Shown here: positions 1 through 8,735 of the stretch, piece by piece
How the letters are laid out: each line of letters starts with the position of its first letter
Numbering within the stretch: position 1 is the stretch's first letter
Assembly: GCA_017301975.1 (NCBI GenBank)
Contig: JAFLEI010000002.1
Span: forward strand, 186,001 to 250,000
Length of the DNA stretch: 64,000 nucleotides
Direction: 5' to 3'
DNA from: Verrucomicrobiota bacterium
GTDB lineage: Bacteria > Verrucomicrobiota > Verrucomicrobiia > Verrucomicrobiales > Verrucomicrobiaceae
Translations under genes and position numbers: made by a program
Notes under the pieces: model-generated
Seen by the model: the letters and a program-made list of their open reading frames with translations, nothing else
What the model was told of the DNA's origin: nothing
The model's database searches: none

Positions 1-832
1 TGCCGGGTTTCAATAACGCAGGCCAGCGCACCATGAGCGGAACTTCAAATCCCTGCTCCGATGGGAAATACTTGCCGCGAAAATCCTCACGCCCGTGGTC
101 GGAGAAAAAGAACACCACCGTGTTCTCTCTCATGCCTTCGCGGTCGAGCAGGCGCAGCAATGCGCCGACCCTCTCATCCAGCACGGCGACTTCATCGAGA
201 TACGCCGCCCAATCGGCGCGAATGATCGGATCATCGGCGAGATAAGGCGGGAGTTTGACCTTTGCAGGCTCGGTGGGATTTTTAGCGGCGCGGTAATAGG
301 GGCGGTGTGTTTCGTGGAGATTCACCTGCGCGTAGAACGGCTGGTGTGTTTTCAGATCACTCCACTTCGCGCTGTCAAAGGCCTTGCCGTCATCAAAGAA
401 GTTCCAGTCAGTCTTGCCCGCGCCGTTGAAACCGAGTTCTGATGGCAGCGCACGGACATTGGCCGTGAAGTAGCCGGCCTCGCGCAGCCGCTCGGTGATC
501 AGCCTCACCCCTTCGGGACGCTTGAACTCACGGCTGCGGTGGCTGCGATGATTCTGCGCCCCGATACGTGTCTGGTACAGACCCGTCATGAAGGCCGATC
601 GCGAAGTGGAGCACACCGGTCCGGTGGCAAACGCATTGCGAAACAGGCACGATTCCGACGCCAGACGGTCAATATTGGGCGTGTGCGCCGCTTCGACTCC
701 GTAACAGCCAAAATCCTTGCACGCGTCCTCGGCGATGATCCAGAGGATGTTCGGCTTCGTGGCACTCGCCGCACCGACAAGTGATACCATCCCGGCGAGC
801 AGAGCGCCGACAAGCATGGGCAGGGTCTTCAT
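1..832 (-). CDS. Sulfatase, family S1-like (C-terminal part beyond window edge)
   Basis: The first 277 residues of an exported sulfatase are present. Residues 1-23 form a signal peptide, followed by the N-terminal sulfatase block PNILWIIAEDACKDFGCYG, which carries metal-binding acidic residues. Cys74 lies in PVCSTSR, the position converted to formylglycine in type I sulfatases. Its third position is Thr rather than the textbook Pro or Ala. GRED-type and FFSDHG motifs further on fit the alkaline-phosphatase fold. The ATG overlaps the stop of the upstream serine hydrolase by 4 bp, so the genes are probably translationally coupled. In the operon it would remove sulfate from a glycan or small sulfate ester; the substrate cannot be read from the sequence. 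Confidence 0.9.
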   Translation of the reverse strand, partial: MKTLPMLVGALLAGMVSLVGAASATKPNILWIIAEDACKDFGCYGVEAAHTPNIDRLASESCLFRNAFATGPVCSTSRSAFMTGLYQTRIGAQNHRSHRSREFKRPEGVRLITERLREAGYFTANVRALPSELGFNGAGKTDWNFFDDGKAFDSAKWSDLKTHQPFYAQVNLHETHRPYYRAAKNPTEPAKVKLPPYLADDPIIRADWAAYLDEVAVLDERVGALLRLLDREGMRENTVVFFFSDHGREDFRGKYFPSEQGFEVPLMVRWPALLKPG

Positions 833-2133
833 GGTTTGATTCGATATGCCATGACAGCGGCTTTCATGAAGCCGCCGTACATGATCTTTTGCTCTTCACC
901 AGTCATGTCAAAACGTTCCACCAGAATCACCATGACCAGTTCATTTTTAGGGTCGATCCACATGGCGGTGCGGCGAGCGCCCCGGTGGCCGAAGCTGCCG
1001 ATGCTGGGGCCTTCGTCATCTTTGATTTTGACTGACCATCCGACGCCATAGGCCTCCTGCGGGCTTACGGGCACATCGCCCGTCTGAATGCCGGACATCT
1101 GTTTCACCGCCTGCTCGGAGAGATAGCGCCTGCCGTCCAGCTCGCCGCCATTGAGTAACATCCGGCAGAATGTGCCGATGTCGGACGCGGTGGAGTAAAA
1201 ACCTCCGGCAGGCTCGCCATAATGTTTCGCATAGTTGAAGGCCACGCCGGCCCCCATGTCAGCGGTGAGCGCATGCGGCACATGAACGCCTTCGCTCCAT
1301 TTGTCGATGACACGCTGTTCGATATCCTTGTCCTGCTTGATCTCCTCCAGTGCCTTCTTGTCTGCCGTCATGCGCGCAGTGTGGGCCAGACGTGAAGCCT
1401 GCTCCTCATTGGGCCAGAAGGTCGTGTCTTTCATGCCCAGTGGATCAAATAGACGCTTCTGCATGAAGTCCGAATAACTCATGCCGCTGACCACCTCGAT
1501 GATGCGTCCCCCGGTGTCGATGCCGCAGTTGTTGTATTCGTATTTGGTGCCCGGCTCCTGGCGCAGCGGCAGGGCCGCAATGAAGGTCACATTTTCCTTC
1601 AGCGACTGCGTTTTCTTCAGTGACTTCTCGTTCGCCAGCACGAGCCCGCTGGTGTGGTTCATGATCTCGCGAACCGTGATCGGGTGCATCGGCAGATGCA
1701 AAACACCATCCGCATCCTTCACCTGCTGTCCTTTGAATTCGGGCAGATGCTTCTCCACCGGATCATCCAGGCTCACCTTGCCTTCATCGACGAGCATCAT
1801 CAGCGCAGTGCCGGTGAGCGACTTGCTCATCGAAGCGATCCAAAACATCGCGTCTTTGCGCATGGGCGTCTTGTTCGCGAGGCTTGCATAACCCTCCGCT
1901 TCGAGATCGAGCACACGCTCCTTGTTGGCAACCAGCGTGACCACGCCGGGAGCAATATGCTTGTCCACGAAGGACTGCAGAACTGGCCGAAGAAGACTCT
2001 CAGCGCGTGAAAATGTGGCGAACGCCAGGATTCCGAGAAAGACGATGTTTTTCATGGGGGAAATGAATGCGCTGTCCGCCATGCCAACAAGCAGGGAGCA
2101 GCCTCCCAGAAGATGGGTTGTTTTTGTTTTCAT
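829..2133 (-). CDS. Beta-lactamase-family serine hydrolase (class C / esterase type)
   Basis: This 434-residue secreted serine hydrolase has the penicillin-binding-protein/class C beta-lactamase fold. The SxxK motif is S101-M-S-K104, the YxN motif is Y200-N-N202, and an HRG triplet near residue 385 takes the place of the KTG box. That combination is typical of esterase or D-aminopeptidase-like members rather than true beta-lactamases. An internal ATG at 2055 would give a cleaner signal peptide (MKNIVFLGILAFATFSRA), so the true start may be there. It sits third to fourth in the sugar operon and overlaps the sulfatase start. De-esterification of a glycan is plausible, but the substrate is unknown. 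Confidence 0.88.
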   Translation of the reverse strand: MKTKTTHLLGGCSLLVGMADSAFISPMKNIVFLGILAFATFSRAESLLRPVLQSFVDKHIAPGVVTLVANKERVLDLEAEGYASLANKTPMRKDAMFWIASMSKSLTGTALMMLVDEGKVSLDDPVEKHLPEFKGQQVKDADGVLHLPMHPITVREIMNHTSGLVLANEKSLKKTQSLKENVTFIAALPLRQEPGTKYEYNNCGIDTGGRIIEVVSGMSYSDFMQKRLFDPLGMKDTTFWPNEEQASRLAHTARMTADKKALEEIKQDKDIEQRVIDKWSEGVHVPHALTADMGAGVAFNYAKHYGEPAGGFYSTASDIGTFCRMLLNGGELDGRRYLSEQAVKQMSGIQTGDVPVSPQEAYGVGWSVKIKDDEGPSIGSFGHRGARRTAMWIDPKNELVMVILVERFDMTGEEQKIMYGGFMKAAVMAYRIKP

Positions 2134-2161
2134 AAATGAAAGGGGGATGCGAAAACTCCGC

Positions 2162-3049
2162 CTACTGCGGCCAGTGCTGGGCGATCTTCTTCTTCAGGAA
2201 TTCCACACTGCGGGCTAGCTGCTCCATGCCATCCACGCCGTCTTCAATGCTGATCCAGTTGTCGAAGCCTTTGCTCTTCAGCTCGGAGAAAATGGCGTCG
2301 TAATCATTCAATCCTTTGCCGATCTCGCCATGGCGCAATCGCTTGGCGTAGCCCATCGCACCGCCTTCTTCCTTGCGCAGGTCTTCGATGGTGCCTTCCG
2401 CCAGATAGCGGTCGCTCGCATGCATCGTCACGACTCGGTGCGAGACACGCTTCAGCAGCTCAATCGGATCCTCACCCGCGAGGTAGGTGTTGGAAGGGTC
2501 ATAGTTCACACCGAAGTTCGGGTGATTCACCGCCTCCACCAGCTTGCAGAAAACATCCATCTTCTGGGCAAATTCGGGATACTCCCAGAAGTCGTCCTTG
2601 TAGTGGTTCTCGATGATCAGCGTGATGCCGCGCTCCTGCGCATACGGAAGACAAGCGTAGATGGACTCAGCGGCGAGTTTCACCCCCTCATCCAGCGTCA
2701 GTTCAGGACGCCGTTGTCCGCTGAGCACGCGGCAGTAGGAACCGCCGAGAGTGTGCGTCATATCGATCCATCGTTTTTGCTTCGCTATTTCTTTGTCGCG
2801 GAAGGCGGCGTCCGGGTGCGTGAAGTCGGGAGAGCAGCACATCATCGGAATCACTTTGCCGGTGTCCTCCACTTCCTTCCGGAAGCGTGGCCAGTTGCTC
2901 TCATCGGCCATTTCCAGAAATCCGGCATACCATTCCAGGCCCTGCACATCGAGCTTGGAGGCGAGCTGGATCCATTCGGAGACAGTCATGGTTCCTTCTT
3001 TGCAGAGGGCCTGCATGAAGGCTTTGGGGAAGGCGGCGAGTTTTGGCAT
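2162..3049 (-). CDS. Sugar phosphate isomerase/epimerase-family TIM barrel
   Basis: This 295-residue cytoplasmic protein has no signal peptide and resembles the xylose-isomerase-like TIM-barrel (AP endonuclease 2) superfamily. Metal-ligand-type motifs are visible in order: LEWYAG near the N-terminus, IIENHYKDDFW mid-protein, NFGVNYDPSN, VVTMHASD and a C-terminal ISIEDG. Family members isomerise or epimerise keto-sugars, inositols or 3-keto-glycosides. It lies 9 bp downstream of the SDR gene and 28 bp upstream of the serine hydrolase on the same strand. This supports a role in the same sugar-processing operon. The exact reaction cannot be assigned. Confidence 0.87.
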   Translation of the reverse strand: MPKLAAFPKAFMQALCKEGTMTVSEWIQLASKLDVQGLEWYAGFLEMADESNWPRFRKEVEDTGKVIPMMCCSPDFTHPDAAFRDKEIAKQKRWIDMTHTLGGSYCRVLSGQRRPELTLDEGVKLAAESIYACLPYAQERGITLIIENHYKDDFWEYPEFAQKMDVFCKLVEAVNHPNFGVNYDPSNTYLAGEDPIELLKRVSHRVVTMHASDRYLAEGTIEDLRKEEGGAMGYAKRLRHGEIGKGLNDYDAIFSELKSKGFDNWISIEDGVDGMEQLARSVEFLKKKIAQHWPQ

Positions 3050-3058
3050 GTTGGGGTG

Positions 3059-3859
3059 TTATTTGGAAGGAATGGTGGAGGCGTCTTTGGGCGGATTGCG
3101 ACCGATGAAGGGATGCTGCTCCAGATCAAAGACCTGGCCGCTGATTGGGCCGCACTCGTCGGCCAGCAGCCACGCGGCACACGCGGCGATCTCATCCGGC
3201 CAGAGGATGCGGCCAGCGGGAGCATACACCTTGGGCAGGTCGGAATACCAGTCTTCGCGAAGGCCGTGCTCACGTTTGCGCTTGGCCTCGTTTTCGGTGA
3301 GCACCCAGCCGGGATTGATCTGATTTACGCGCACGCCGTTTTCACGCATCAGCGTGTCGCCCAGGTTGCGGGTCAGGGTCATCAGCGCGCCTTTGCTCAC
3401 GCTGTAGGGCATCAGGTTGGGCTCGCCGCTGTAGGCGTTCACGCTGCCGATGTTGATGATGCTGCCATGCGTTGCGCTCAGATGCGGCAATGCAGCACGG
3501 GTGATCAGGTAGGGCACCACGCAGTTGATCTCCAGCATGCGGCGGAACCACGCGCCGTCCGTGGTCTGGATGTTGCCCGTGCCCACCTGCGCGGCGTTGT
3601 TTACCACGGCATCCAGTTTGCCGAACGCCTTCAGCGCGGCATCCACCAGCATCTGCGGGGCCGCCTCGTCCGCCAGATCCACGATGACGAGGGTGGCGTT
3701 TTCCGCGCCGAGTTCGGCCACGGTCTGCTCTCCCAGATCCTGTTCCAGGCCATGGATGATGACTTTGGCGCCTTCGGCGACGCAGCGTTTGGCGATGGCC
3801 TTGCCGATGCCGGTGACACTGCCGGTGACGATGATGACTTTGTTTTGAAGACGGGACAT
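3059..3859 (-). CDS. SDR-family NAD(P)-dependent oxidoreductase
   Basis: This classical short-chain dehydrogenase has 266 residues from the chosen start at MSRLQNKV. The upstream extension overlaps the preceding gene and looks non-coding. The cofactor motif TGSVTGIG is at residues 12-19, NNAA at 87-90, and the catalytic triad includes S139 and Y152-x-x-x-K156. It would reduce or oxidise a sugar or polyol hydroxyl. The start lies 7 bp after the FAD oxidoreductase stop. With the TIM-barrel isomerase next to it, this suggests oxidation followed by isomerisation of a monosaccharide. Substrate specificity is unknown. Confidence 0.9.
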   Translation of the reverse strand: MSRLQNKVIIVTGSVTGIGKAIAKRCVAEGAKVIIHGLEQDLGEQTVAELGAENATLVIVDLADEAAPQMLVDAALKAFGKLDAVVNNAAQVGTGNIQTTDGAWFRRMLEINCVVPYLITRAALPHLSATHGSIINIGSVNAYSGEPNLMPYSVSKGALMTLTRNLGDTLMRENGVRVNQINPGWVLTENEAKRKREHGLREDWYSDLPKVYAPAGRILWPDEIAACAAWLLADECGPISGQVFDLEQHPFIGRNPPKDASTIPSK

Positions 3860-3866
3860 GTTGTTT

Positions 3867-5255
3867 TTAAGAATCAGTAAAGGGTCCGGCGTTCTGCCGG
3901 GCGAGCGCTTCGCGCACACGCTGACCATTCAGCGAGGCGACGGCGGTTTTCTCGGTCAAACTCATGGCGGCAGCACATCCTGCCGCCTCTCCCAGGGCCA
4001 TGGCGGTCACGGTCACGCGGGTGGAGGCATGCGCACCCCGGGTGGCGCTGTGGCAGCGGCCTGCCACGAGCAGATTTTCGATCTTCTGCGGCACCAGCGA
4101 GCGGTAGGGGATGTCATAGGGCCCGGGCTGCACCTTCTCCGGGTTAAAATCATTCGCGCTGCCCACCACGGTTTTGTTCGGGTGCAGATCCAGATACCAG
4201 CAGCCGGTGGCGATGGCGTCGTCAAACCGGCGGCCCTGCATGACTTCCTTCTCATTCAGCACATGCTGGCCGATCAGGCGGCGCGACTCGCGCACGCCGA
4301 TCCACGGATACGCTTCGAGGAAATAGGAGTCCGCAAAAGCGGGGATGTCGCGCTTCCATGCACGATGCATGGCCAGCGCATCGGCACGCCCCTGCATCTC
4401 AGCACGGCTCAGGTCGGCGGCGTCGGTCGGGTTGGCCGGCACGCGCACGCCGTGGATGTAGATCTCATCGTTGGCATACATGAACATCACGCCCGGGCCA
4501 TAAAAATGCGGCAGGTCGCCAAGCTCTTGCGCCTTCACCAGTGCAGCGCGGCAAAGTTTGCCGATATCCGCCACCTTCTGCACTTTGCCGATGCGGAAAT
4601 GCAATGTCAGAGGCTGCACCTCGGCACTCTGTTCAGTCGGTGCGCCTGCCCAGGCGGCCACATCGGCGTCGCCGGTGCAGTCGATCACCACCTTGGGCCT
4701 GATGCGGACCAGCCCGTCCTTGTTGGCAATCACCACCGAGTTGATGCGGCCATTGGAGGACTCCGCATCGCAGGCGAAGGAATTGAAAAGCACGGTAAGC
4801 CTGTCGCCGCAGGCCTGCAGTTCGCGGTCCAGCAGCACCTTGAACTCAAAGGTGTTCGGTATCGTGGGGTTGTGCGGCTTGATCTCCTTCGCATCCGCCT
4901 TGCACACGCCCGTCTTTGCCAGCAGTTCCAGCGCGATGCCACGCACCACCACGCGGTGCGTCTTGATGTCCGCAATGCCATCAAAATAAGGCAGGCCCAC
5001 GCTGGTGATGATGCCGCCCGCAAAGGGGGCTTTTTCCACCAGCAGCGTCTTCGCGCCATTCCGTGCCGCGCTCAGCGCCGCAGCCGTTCCCGCGCAGCCA
5101 CCACCGCACACCAGCACATCGGTCTCGATCTCCCGCATAGGTGTCTTCGCAGCCGCCTGCCGGGCGGAAGCCATCGGCACCACCGCTGCGACGGCAGACG
5201 CCTTCACGAAGGCACGCCGGGAATGGCTGTCACTGCTGGTTGGGCTGGGATTCAT
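3867..5255 (-). CDS. Tat-exported FAD-dependent oxidoreductase
   Basis: This 462-residue protein is of the FAD_oxidored type. A twin-arginine signal (SRRAFVKAS, residues 12-20) precedes a hydrophobic stretch and an Ala-rich cleavage region. The dinucleotide motif GGGCAG is at residues 51-56, followed by LLVEKAPFAGG, and a C-terminal GRCHSATRGAHASTRV block matches the usual FAD-contacting end of this family. It is the first gene of the minus-strand operon that ends in the sulfatase. Planctomycete and verrucomicrobial genomes carry many such exported oxidoreductases, mostly uncharacterised. The Tat signal implies folding with FAD in the cytoplasm before export. Confidence 0.9.
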   Translation of the reverse strand: MNPSPTSSDSHSRRAFVKASAVAAVVPMASARQAAAKTPMREIETDVLVCGGGCAGTAAALSAARNGAKTLLVEKAPFAGGIITSVGLPYFDGIADIKTHRVVVRGIALELLAKTGVCKADAKEIKPHNPTIPNTFEFKVLLDRELQACGDRLTVLFNSFACDAESSNGRINSVVIANKDGLVRIRPKVVIDCTGDADVAAWAGAPTEQSAEVQPLTLHFRIGKVQKVADIGKLCRAALVKAQELGDLPHFYGPGVMFMYANDEIYIHGVRVPANPTDAADLSRAEMQGRADALAMHRAWKRDIPAFADSYFLEAYPWIGVRESRRLIGQHVLNEKEVMQGRRFDDAIATGCWYLDLHPNKTVVGSANDFNPEKVQPGPYDIPYRSLVPQKIENLLVAGRCHSATRGAHASTRVTVTAMALGEAAGCAAAMSLTEKTAVASLNGQRVREALARQNAGPFTDS

Positions 5256-5367
5256 GGCTGGGTGAGCATAACGGAGGTGCCCACTTCAGTTCCACGACAA
5301 AGTCTGTGTGAAATGCGTCAGCGATTTAAAGCTTGGGCAAATCACGGCCTTCGCCTATCATTTTTCC

Positions 5368-5982
5368 ATGAAAATCATCCATAAAGGCCATGGTTTTACA
5401 CTGATGGAGCTGCTCGTTGTCATCAGCATCATCGCCCTTCTTGCGGCGCTGGTGGCCGGCAGTTGGAATCCAGGTTCCTCCAAACGGCAGGTGACACAAA
5501 GCACGAAGGAGATGATCGAGTCAGCTTTGGAGCGCTATAATGAGCACTTCGGTGAATATCCGGAACCGGTAAATGGGGATGAGACAGCCGAGATCATGCC
5601 GGGAAAGGTCTATCGCATCGGCGCTGCCAAATGCCTGTATCAGGCGCTGCGGGGCGATGGTTGCGATGCCATCAAAGGAGCCCAGTCTGCCGGAAATAAT
5701 AACTCTCAGTCGGATGGTCAGGTCAGCACGGACGAAATCAAAAATGCCATGATCCAGGACATGCCGGAGGGCATGTGGCGCAAGGTGGGCGGCAGTTACA
5801 TCCTTGTCGATGCCTTCGGCCGTCCCTTTCAATACATCAAAGCCGACGCCGAAAAGAAAAACACGATCAATGCCACCTACGATCTCTGGTCTTTCGGGGA
5901 GGACATGAAGAACCTCATGGCCAAAAGCAAAGACACCGAGGCTCATGCGAACCTCGGTGCCAAGTGGATCAAAAACTGGTAA
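5368..5982 (+). CDS. Prepilin/pseudopilin-like protein (type II secretion family)
   Basis: This 204-residue protein begins MKIIHKGHG followed by FTLMELLVVISIIALLAALVAG, the prepilin peptidase site (G then F, with Glu at mature position 5) and hydrophobic helix of class III pilins and pseudopilins. The rest contains a CDAIKGAQ segment and VDAFGRPFQYIK, a GspG-like C-terminal region found in many PVC-group proteins annotated as type II secretion system protein. It stands alone, with no secretion or pilus genes beside it. Its assembly machinery must be encoded elsewhere. The ATG at 5368 was chosen because it places the cleavage site normally. Confidence 0.85.
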   Translation: MKIIHKGHGFTLMELLVVISIIALLAALVAGSWNPGSSKRQVTQSTKEMIESALERYNEHFGEYPEPVNGDETAEIMPGKVYRIGAAKCLYQALRGDGCDAIKGAQSAGNNNSQSDGQVSTDEIKNAMIQDMPEGMWRKVGGSYILVDAFGRPFQYIKADAEKKNTINATYDLWSFGEDMKNLMAKSKDTEAHANLGAKWIKNW

Positions 5983-5988
5983 GGGTGC

Positions 5989-6666
5989 TTACTTCGCCAC
6001 GCCCTTGATGCTGAAGTCGTCGTAGATCACGTCAACGCGGTTGGTGGTGATGCTCACCACGGTCTTGTGATCATGCGCGACGCCGGGAGACTGGAAGGTG
6101 CTGACCACCTTGCCGTCGATGCTGGTTTCCACCACATCGCCGTGGGTGCGCACGGTCAGCGTGTGCCACTCTTTGAGCGACACCGTGGTGGGTACGGACT
6201 TCGTCCACTTGAGCATGTTGGCTTTGTCCTCGTCGGTCAGCGTGGGCGGGGTCGTCTTCTTGCGCGTGTAAATGTCGTTGCTGAAGGTGCCTGCCTTGGC
6301 ATCGGCCACCACGACTGCCTTCGGATTCACCGAGATGCTGCAAATGTGCCCTGCGTGCGAGCCTTTGTAGTCCTTGTCATCCAGCCAGATGTTGAAGCCC
6401 TTGGCCTGATCGCTGACGAACTGGAACTTCACAGACACTTCCAGATCCGTCTCCGGGGCGATCCGGATCACATCCACCGCCGCATGATCGGACTCCGGCG
6501 CGGTGATGCCCACCAGCACGCCGCCTTTCACCACACTGGAGCTCTTGTAGTGGCCCCAGGCTTTGCCGAAGCCATCGGCAGCAAAGTCATCTGAGAAAAT
6601 GACGCGTGGATAATCAACGGCAAACGCGGCAGTGGAAAGCAGGGCGAGGCAAAGAATGGATTTCAT
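5989..6666 (-). CDS. Secreted LamG/DUF1080-like protein
   Basis: This 225-residue protein has a clear signal peptide (MKSILCLALLSTAAFA). Its body resembles the concanavalin-like beta-sandwich of DUF1080 and LamG proteins: FSDDFAADGFGKAWGHYKSS at the start, FNIWLDDKDYKGSHAGHICS in the middle, and EWHTLTVRTHGDVVETSIDGKVV near the end, then YDDFSIKG as the last strand. Such proteins are abundant in Verrucomicrobia and Planctomycetes and are usually supposed to bind or cleave carbohydrate. No catalytic residues can be assigned. It converges on the pseudopilin gene with only 6 bp between the stops. Confidence 0.8.
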   Translation of the reverse strand: MKSILCLALLSTAAFAVDYPRVIFSDDFAADGFGKAWGHYKSSSVVKGGVLVGITAPESDHAAVDVIRIAPETDLEVSVKFQFVSDQAKGFNIWLDDKDYKGSHAGHICSISVNPKAVVVADAKAGTFSNDIYTRKKTTPPTLTDEDKANMLKWTKSVPTTVSLKEWHTLTVRTHGDVVETSIDGKVVSTFQSPGVAHDHKTVVSITTNRVDVIYDDFSIKGVAK

Positions 6667-6720
6667 GGCTGGTATGGGATGAGAGAGGCAAATACGGTGG
6701 GCCGCCTCCCTTCACACAAG

Positions 6721-7671
6721 CTATTTCACGAACTTCTTCACAAAGTCCAGCACCGAGCGGGTGAAGGTCCATTCGCCGGTTTCCGGCAGGCATTGGGAGG
6801 GCGCGCTCACCCAGCTCTCGATCACGATCTGGTCCGGTCTGCCGTCCACGGCGGCGTAGTCATAGCCCTGCTGCATGATGGCGGTATACCACGTGCTGTC
6901 ATCTGCCAGCCCGCGCTTCAGCATGCCGGGATAGCCGGAGGCCCAGTAGATCAGCGAAAAGGGCAGCTTCTTCTGGCGGCAGTAAATCTCCAACTGTCGC
7001 ACTTCTTTCCAGGAGCCCTTCTGCTGTACGTTGAAACGCAGCCAGTCCACATCCAGCCGGTAAAAGTCGAGTCCTCGCACTTTCTTATCGGCAAGCTGCT
7101 GCTGCAGCCCGGTGATCCATTTCTGGTGATCTTCGATAGAGGCAGATGGATAGGCCTCGATGTCGCCAACGAGCACATCTGGGAAATGCTGGCGCACCAG
7201 CGCGACATAGGCGGCGGTTTCCTTCATCGCATATTCATCGTTCTGATGGATCTGCTCACGGGTGCAGACCAGCGGCTCATCCATCGCGATGGCGTAGAGG
7301 TTGGCACCCAGGCTTTGCAGCCGCTCCCAGTTCTTGCGCTCGGCATTGAAGCACTTCTCCCCGGTTGGTCCCCAAGGCTTCACCGCTCCGACTTCCATCG
7401 CCAGCCGCAGCTTCCACTCCTTCAACATGCCGAACCACTTGCGCAGCTCGTCATCGCTGAAGTGGCGCTGCAGGTTCAAGTCCGTGATAAAAAGCACATC
7501 GATATGCGCTCTCGTTTCCTTTCATGCCTCCGGCTGCCCAAAAAGCTGCCGAAACGCCAGGCACTTGTCCTGCCCTGGCGGACTGATCCATACCGAAGGC
7601 TTTGGCGTTTCCGCAGCAGCCATGCAGCTACAAACAGACAGCGCCAAAGCCGTCAGGAGTCGAATGCTCAT
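6721..7671 (-). pseudogene. Secreted protein gene interrupted by an in-frame TGA
   Basis: Read from ATG at 7671, the frame gives a signal peptide (MSIRLLTALALSVCSCMAAA), a mature start AETPKPSVWISPPGQD, then a TGA at 7522-7524. Without any frame change it continues KETRAHIDVLFITDLNLQ and runs 258 more residues to 6721. The downstream part alone has no signal peptide and no ATG near its beginning, only a GTG at 7497. A single TGG-to-TGA change in a 316-codon secreted-protein gene explains both halves. The body (FSDDELRKWFGMLKEW, AIAMDEPLVC, DFYRLDVDW) suggests a TIM-barrel glycosidase-like fold, but I do not recognise the family. It could also be a sequencing error. Confidence 0.72.
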
Positions 7672-7689
7672 GAGATAAAGGGCGGGTGA

Positions 7690-8715
7690 TTACACCGGAC
7701 GCAGCACGCTCTTCACCACTTCGCCCTTGTGCATCTTCTCAAAGGCTTCGTGCCATTCGGTCACGGGCCACACGCCGCCGATGATGGGCTTCACGTCAAA
7801 CTGGCCGCTGCTCAGCAGGGCGATGACGCGCTCCCAGATGGGCCAGTTGTGGCTGAAGCTGCCCTGAAGGGTGATGTTTTTCTGCACCAGCGGATCGAGG
7901 TTGAAGCCCAGCGGCTGCGGGCCCCAGCCCACCTTGCTGATCCAGCCTGCGGGGCGCACGATATCGAGCGCGATTTTCAGCGTGATGCTAGCGCCTGCAG
8001 CGTCGATCACTCCGTCGCAGCCCAGGCCGTCACGGGCGGTGGCCCAGGGCTTCGCATCGCCGATGATGACTTCACACCCGTACTGCTTCGCGATTTCCAA
8101 ACGATGCGCGTCCTGCGGCAGACCTACGATGGCAACTTGGGCACCGCAGAGGCGTGCCATGGCAGCGCAGAGAATGCCGATGGTGCCTGGGCCGAGAACG
8201 ACCACGCGGTCGCCGGGCTCTATCCGGGCGTTTTTCACCACCGCACTGTAGGCTACGCAGCAGGGCTCGGTGAGGCAGGCCTGCTCAAAGGGAAGCTGAT
8301 CCGGCACGTGGTGCAGGATGCGGCTGGGCACGCGCACATATTTCGTCATCGCTCCGTTCACACCATAACCAAAGCCCTTGCGGGTCGGGTCCAGGTTGTA
8401 AAGGCCGCGCTTCGTCATCGGATTGTTCGGGCTGATGATGGCGGCGGTTTCGGAGACGACGCGGTCGCCTTCCTTCCAGCCTTCCACATCCTTGCCTACT
8501 TCCACGATGCGTCCGCCAAACTCATGGCCAAGCACGACGGGGTAGTTCACCGGCCAGGAGTGGTCGGCGGTCCACTGGTGGAGGTCGGAACCGCACACGC
8601 CCACATTGGCCACTTCGAGAAGCACGTCCTCGCTGCCGATGGTGGGTGTTTCGATTTCACGGACTTCGACGGAGCCTTTTTCAGGCGCATAATTGACAAC
8701 GGCTGCGGATTTCAT
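7690..8715 (-). CDS. Zinc-type medium-chain alcohol/polyol dehydrogenase
   Basis: This 341-residue MDR dehydrogenase resembles sorbitol and threonine dehydrogenases. The catalytic zinc region C41-G-S-D and H64-E65 is intact. The Rossmann motif VVVLGPGTIGILCAA follows around residue 170. The lobe that normally holds four structural-zinc cysteines (here ETAAIISPNNPMTKRGLYNL) contains no cysteine, so the structural zinc is probably absent. The start at MKSAAVVNYAPEKG was chosen because longer versions run towards the upstream gene. It lies 20 bp after the HUMPS decarboxylase gene on the same strand, which suggests oxidation of a polyol or sugar acid in one pathway. Confidence 0.9.
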   Translation of the reverse strand: MKSAAVVNYAPEKGSVEVREIETPTIGSEDVLLEVANVGVCGSDLHQWTADHSWPVNYPVVLGHEFGGRIVEVGKDVEGWKEGDRVVSETAAIISPNNPMTKRGLYNLDPTRKGFGYGVNGAMTKYVRVPSRILHHVPDQLPFEQACLTEPCCVAYSAVVKNARIEPGDRVVVLGPGTIGILCAAMARLCGAQVAIVGLPQDAHRLEIAKQYGCEVIIGDAKPWATARDGLGCDGVIDAAGASITLKIALDIVRPAGWISKVGWGPQPLGFNLDPLVQKNITLQGSFSHNWPIWERVIALLSSGQFDVKPIIGGVWPVTEWHEAFEKMHKGEVVKSVLRPV

Positions 8716-8735
8716 GGGTTGGGAAAGAAGTGGAA

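Noticed and set aside
2330..3880. Long plus-strand open frame opposite the TIM-barrel and SDR genes
   Set aside because: Antisense of two well-supported genes; His/Gly-rich composition typical of a shadow in GC-rich DNA.
7522..7524. TGA as a selenocysteine codon
   Set aside because: No redox context, no obvious SECIS-like hairpin just downstream, and Trp fits the sequence better; a mutation is simpler.
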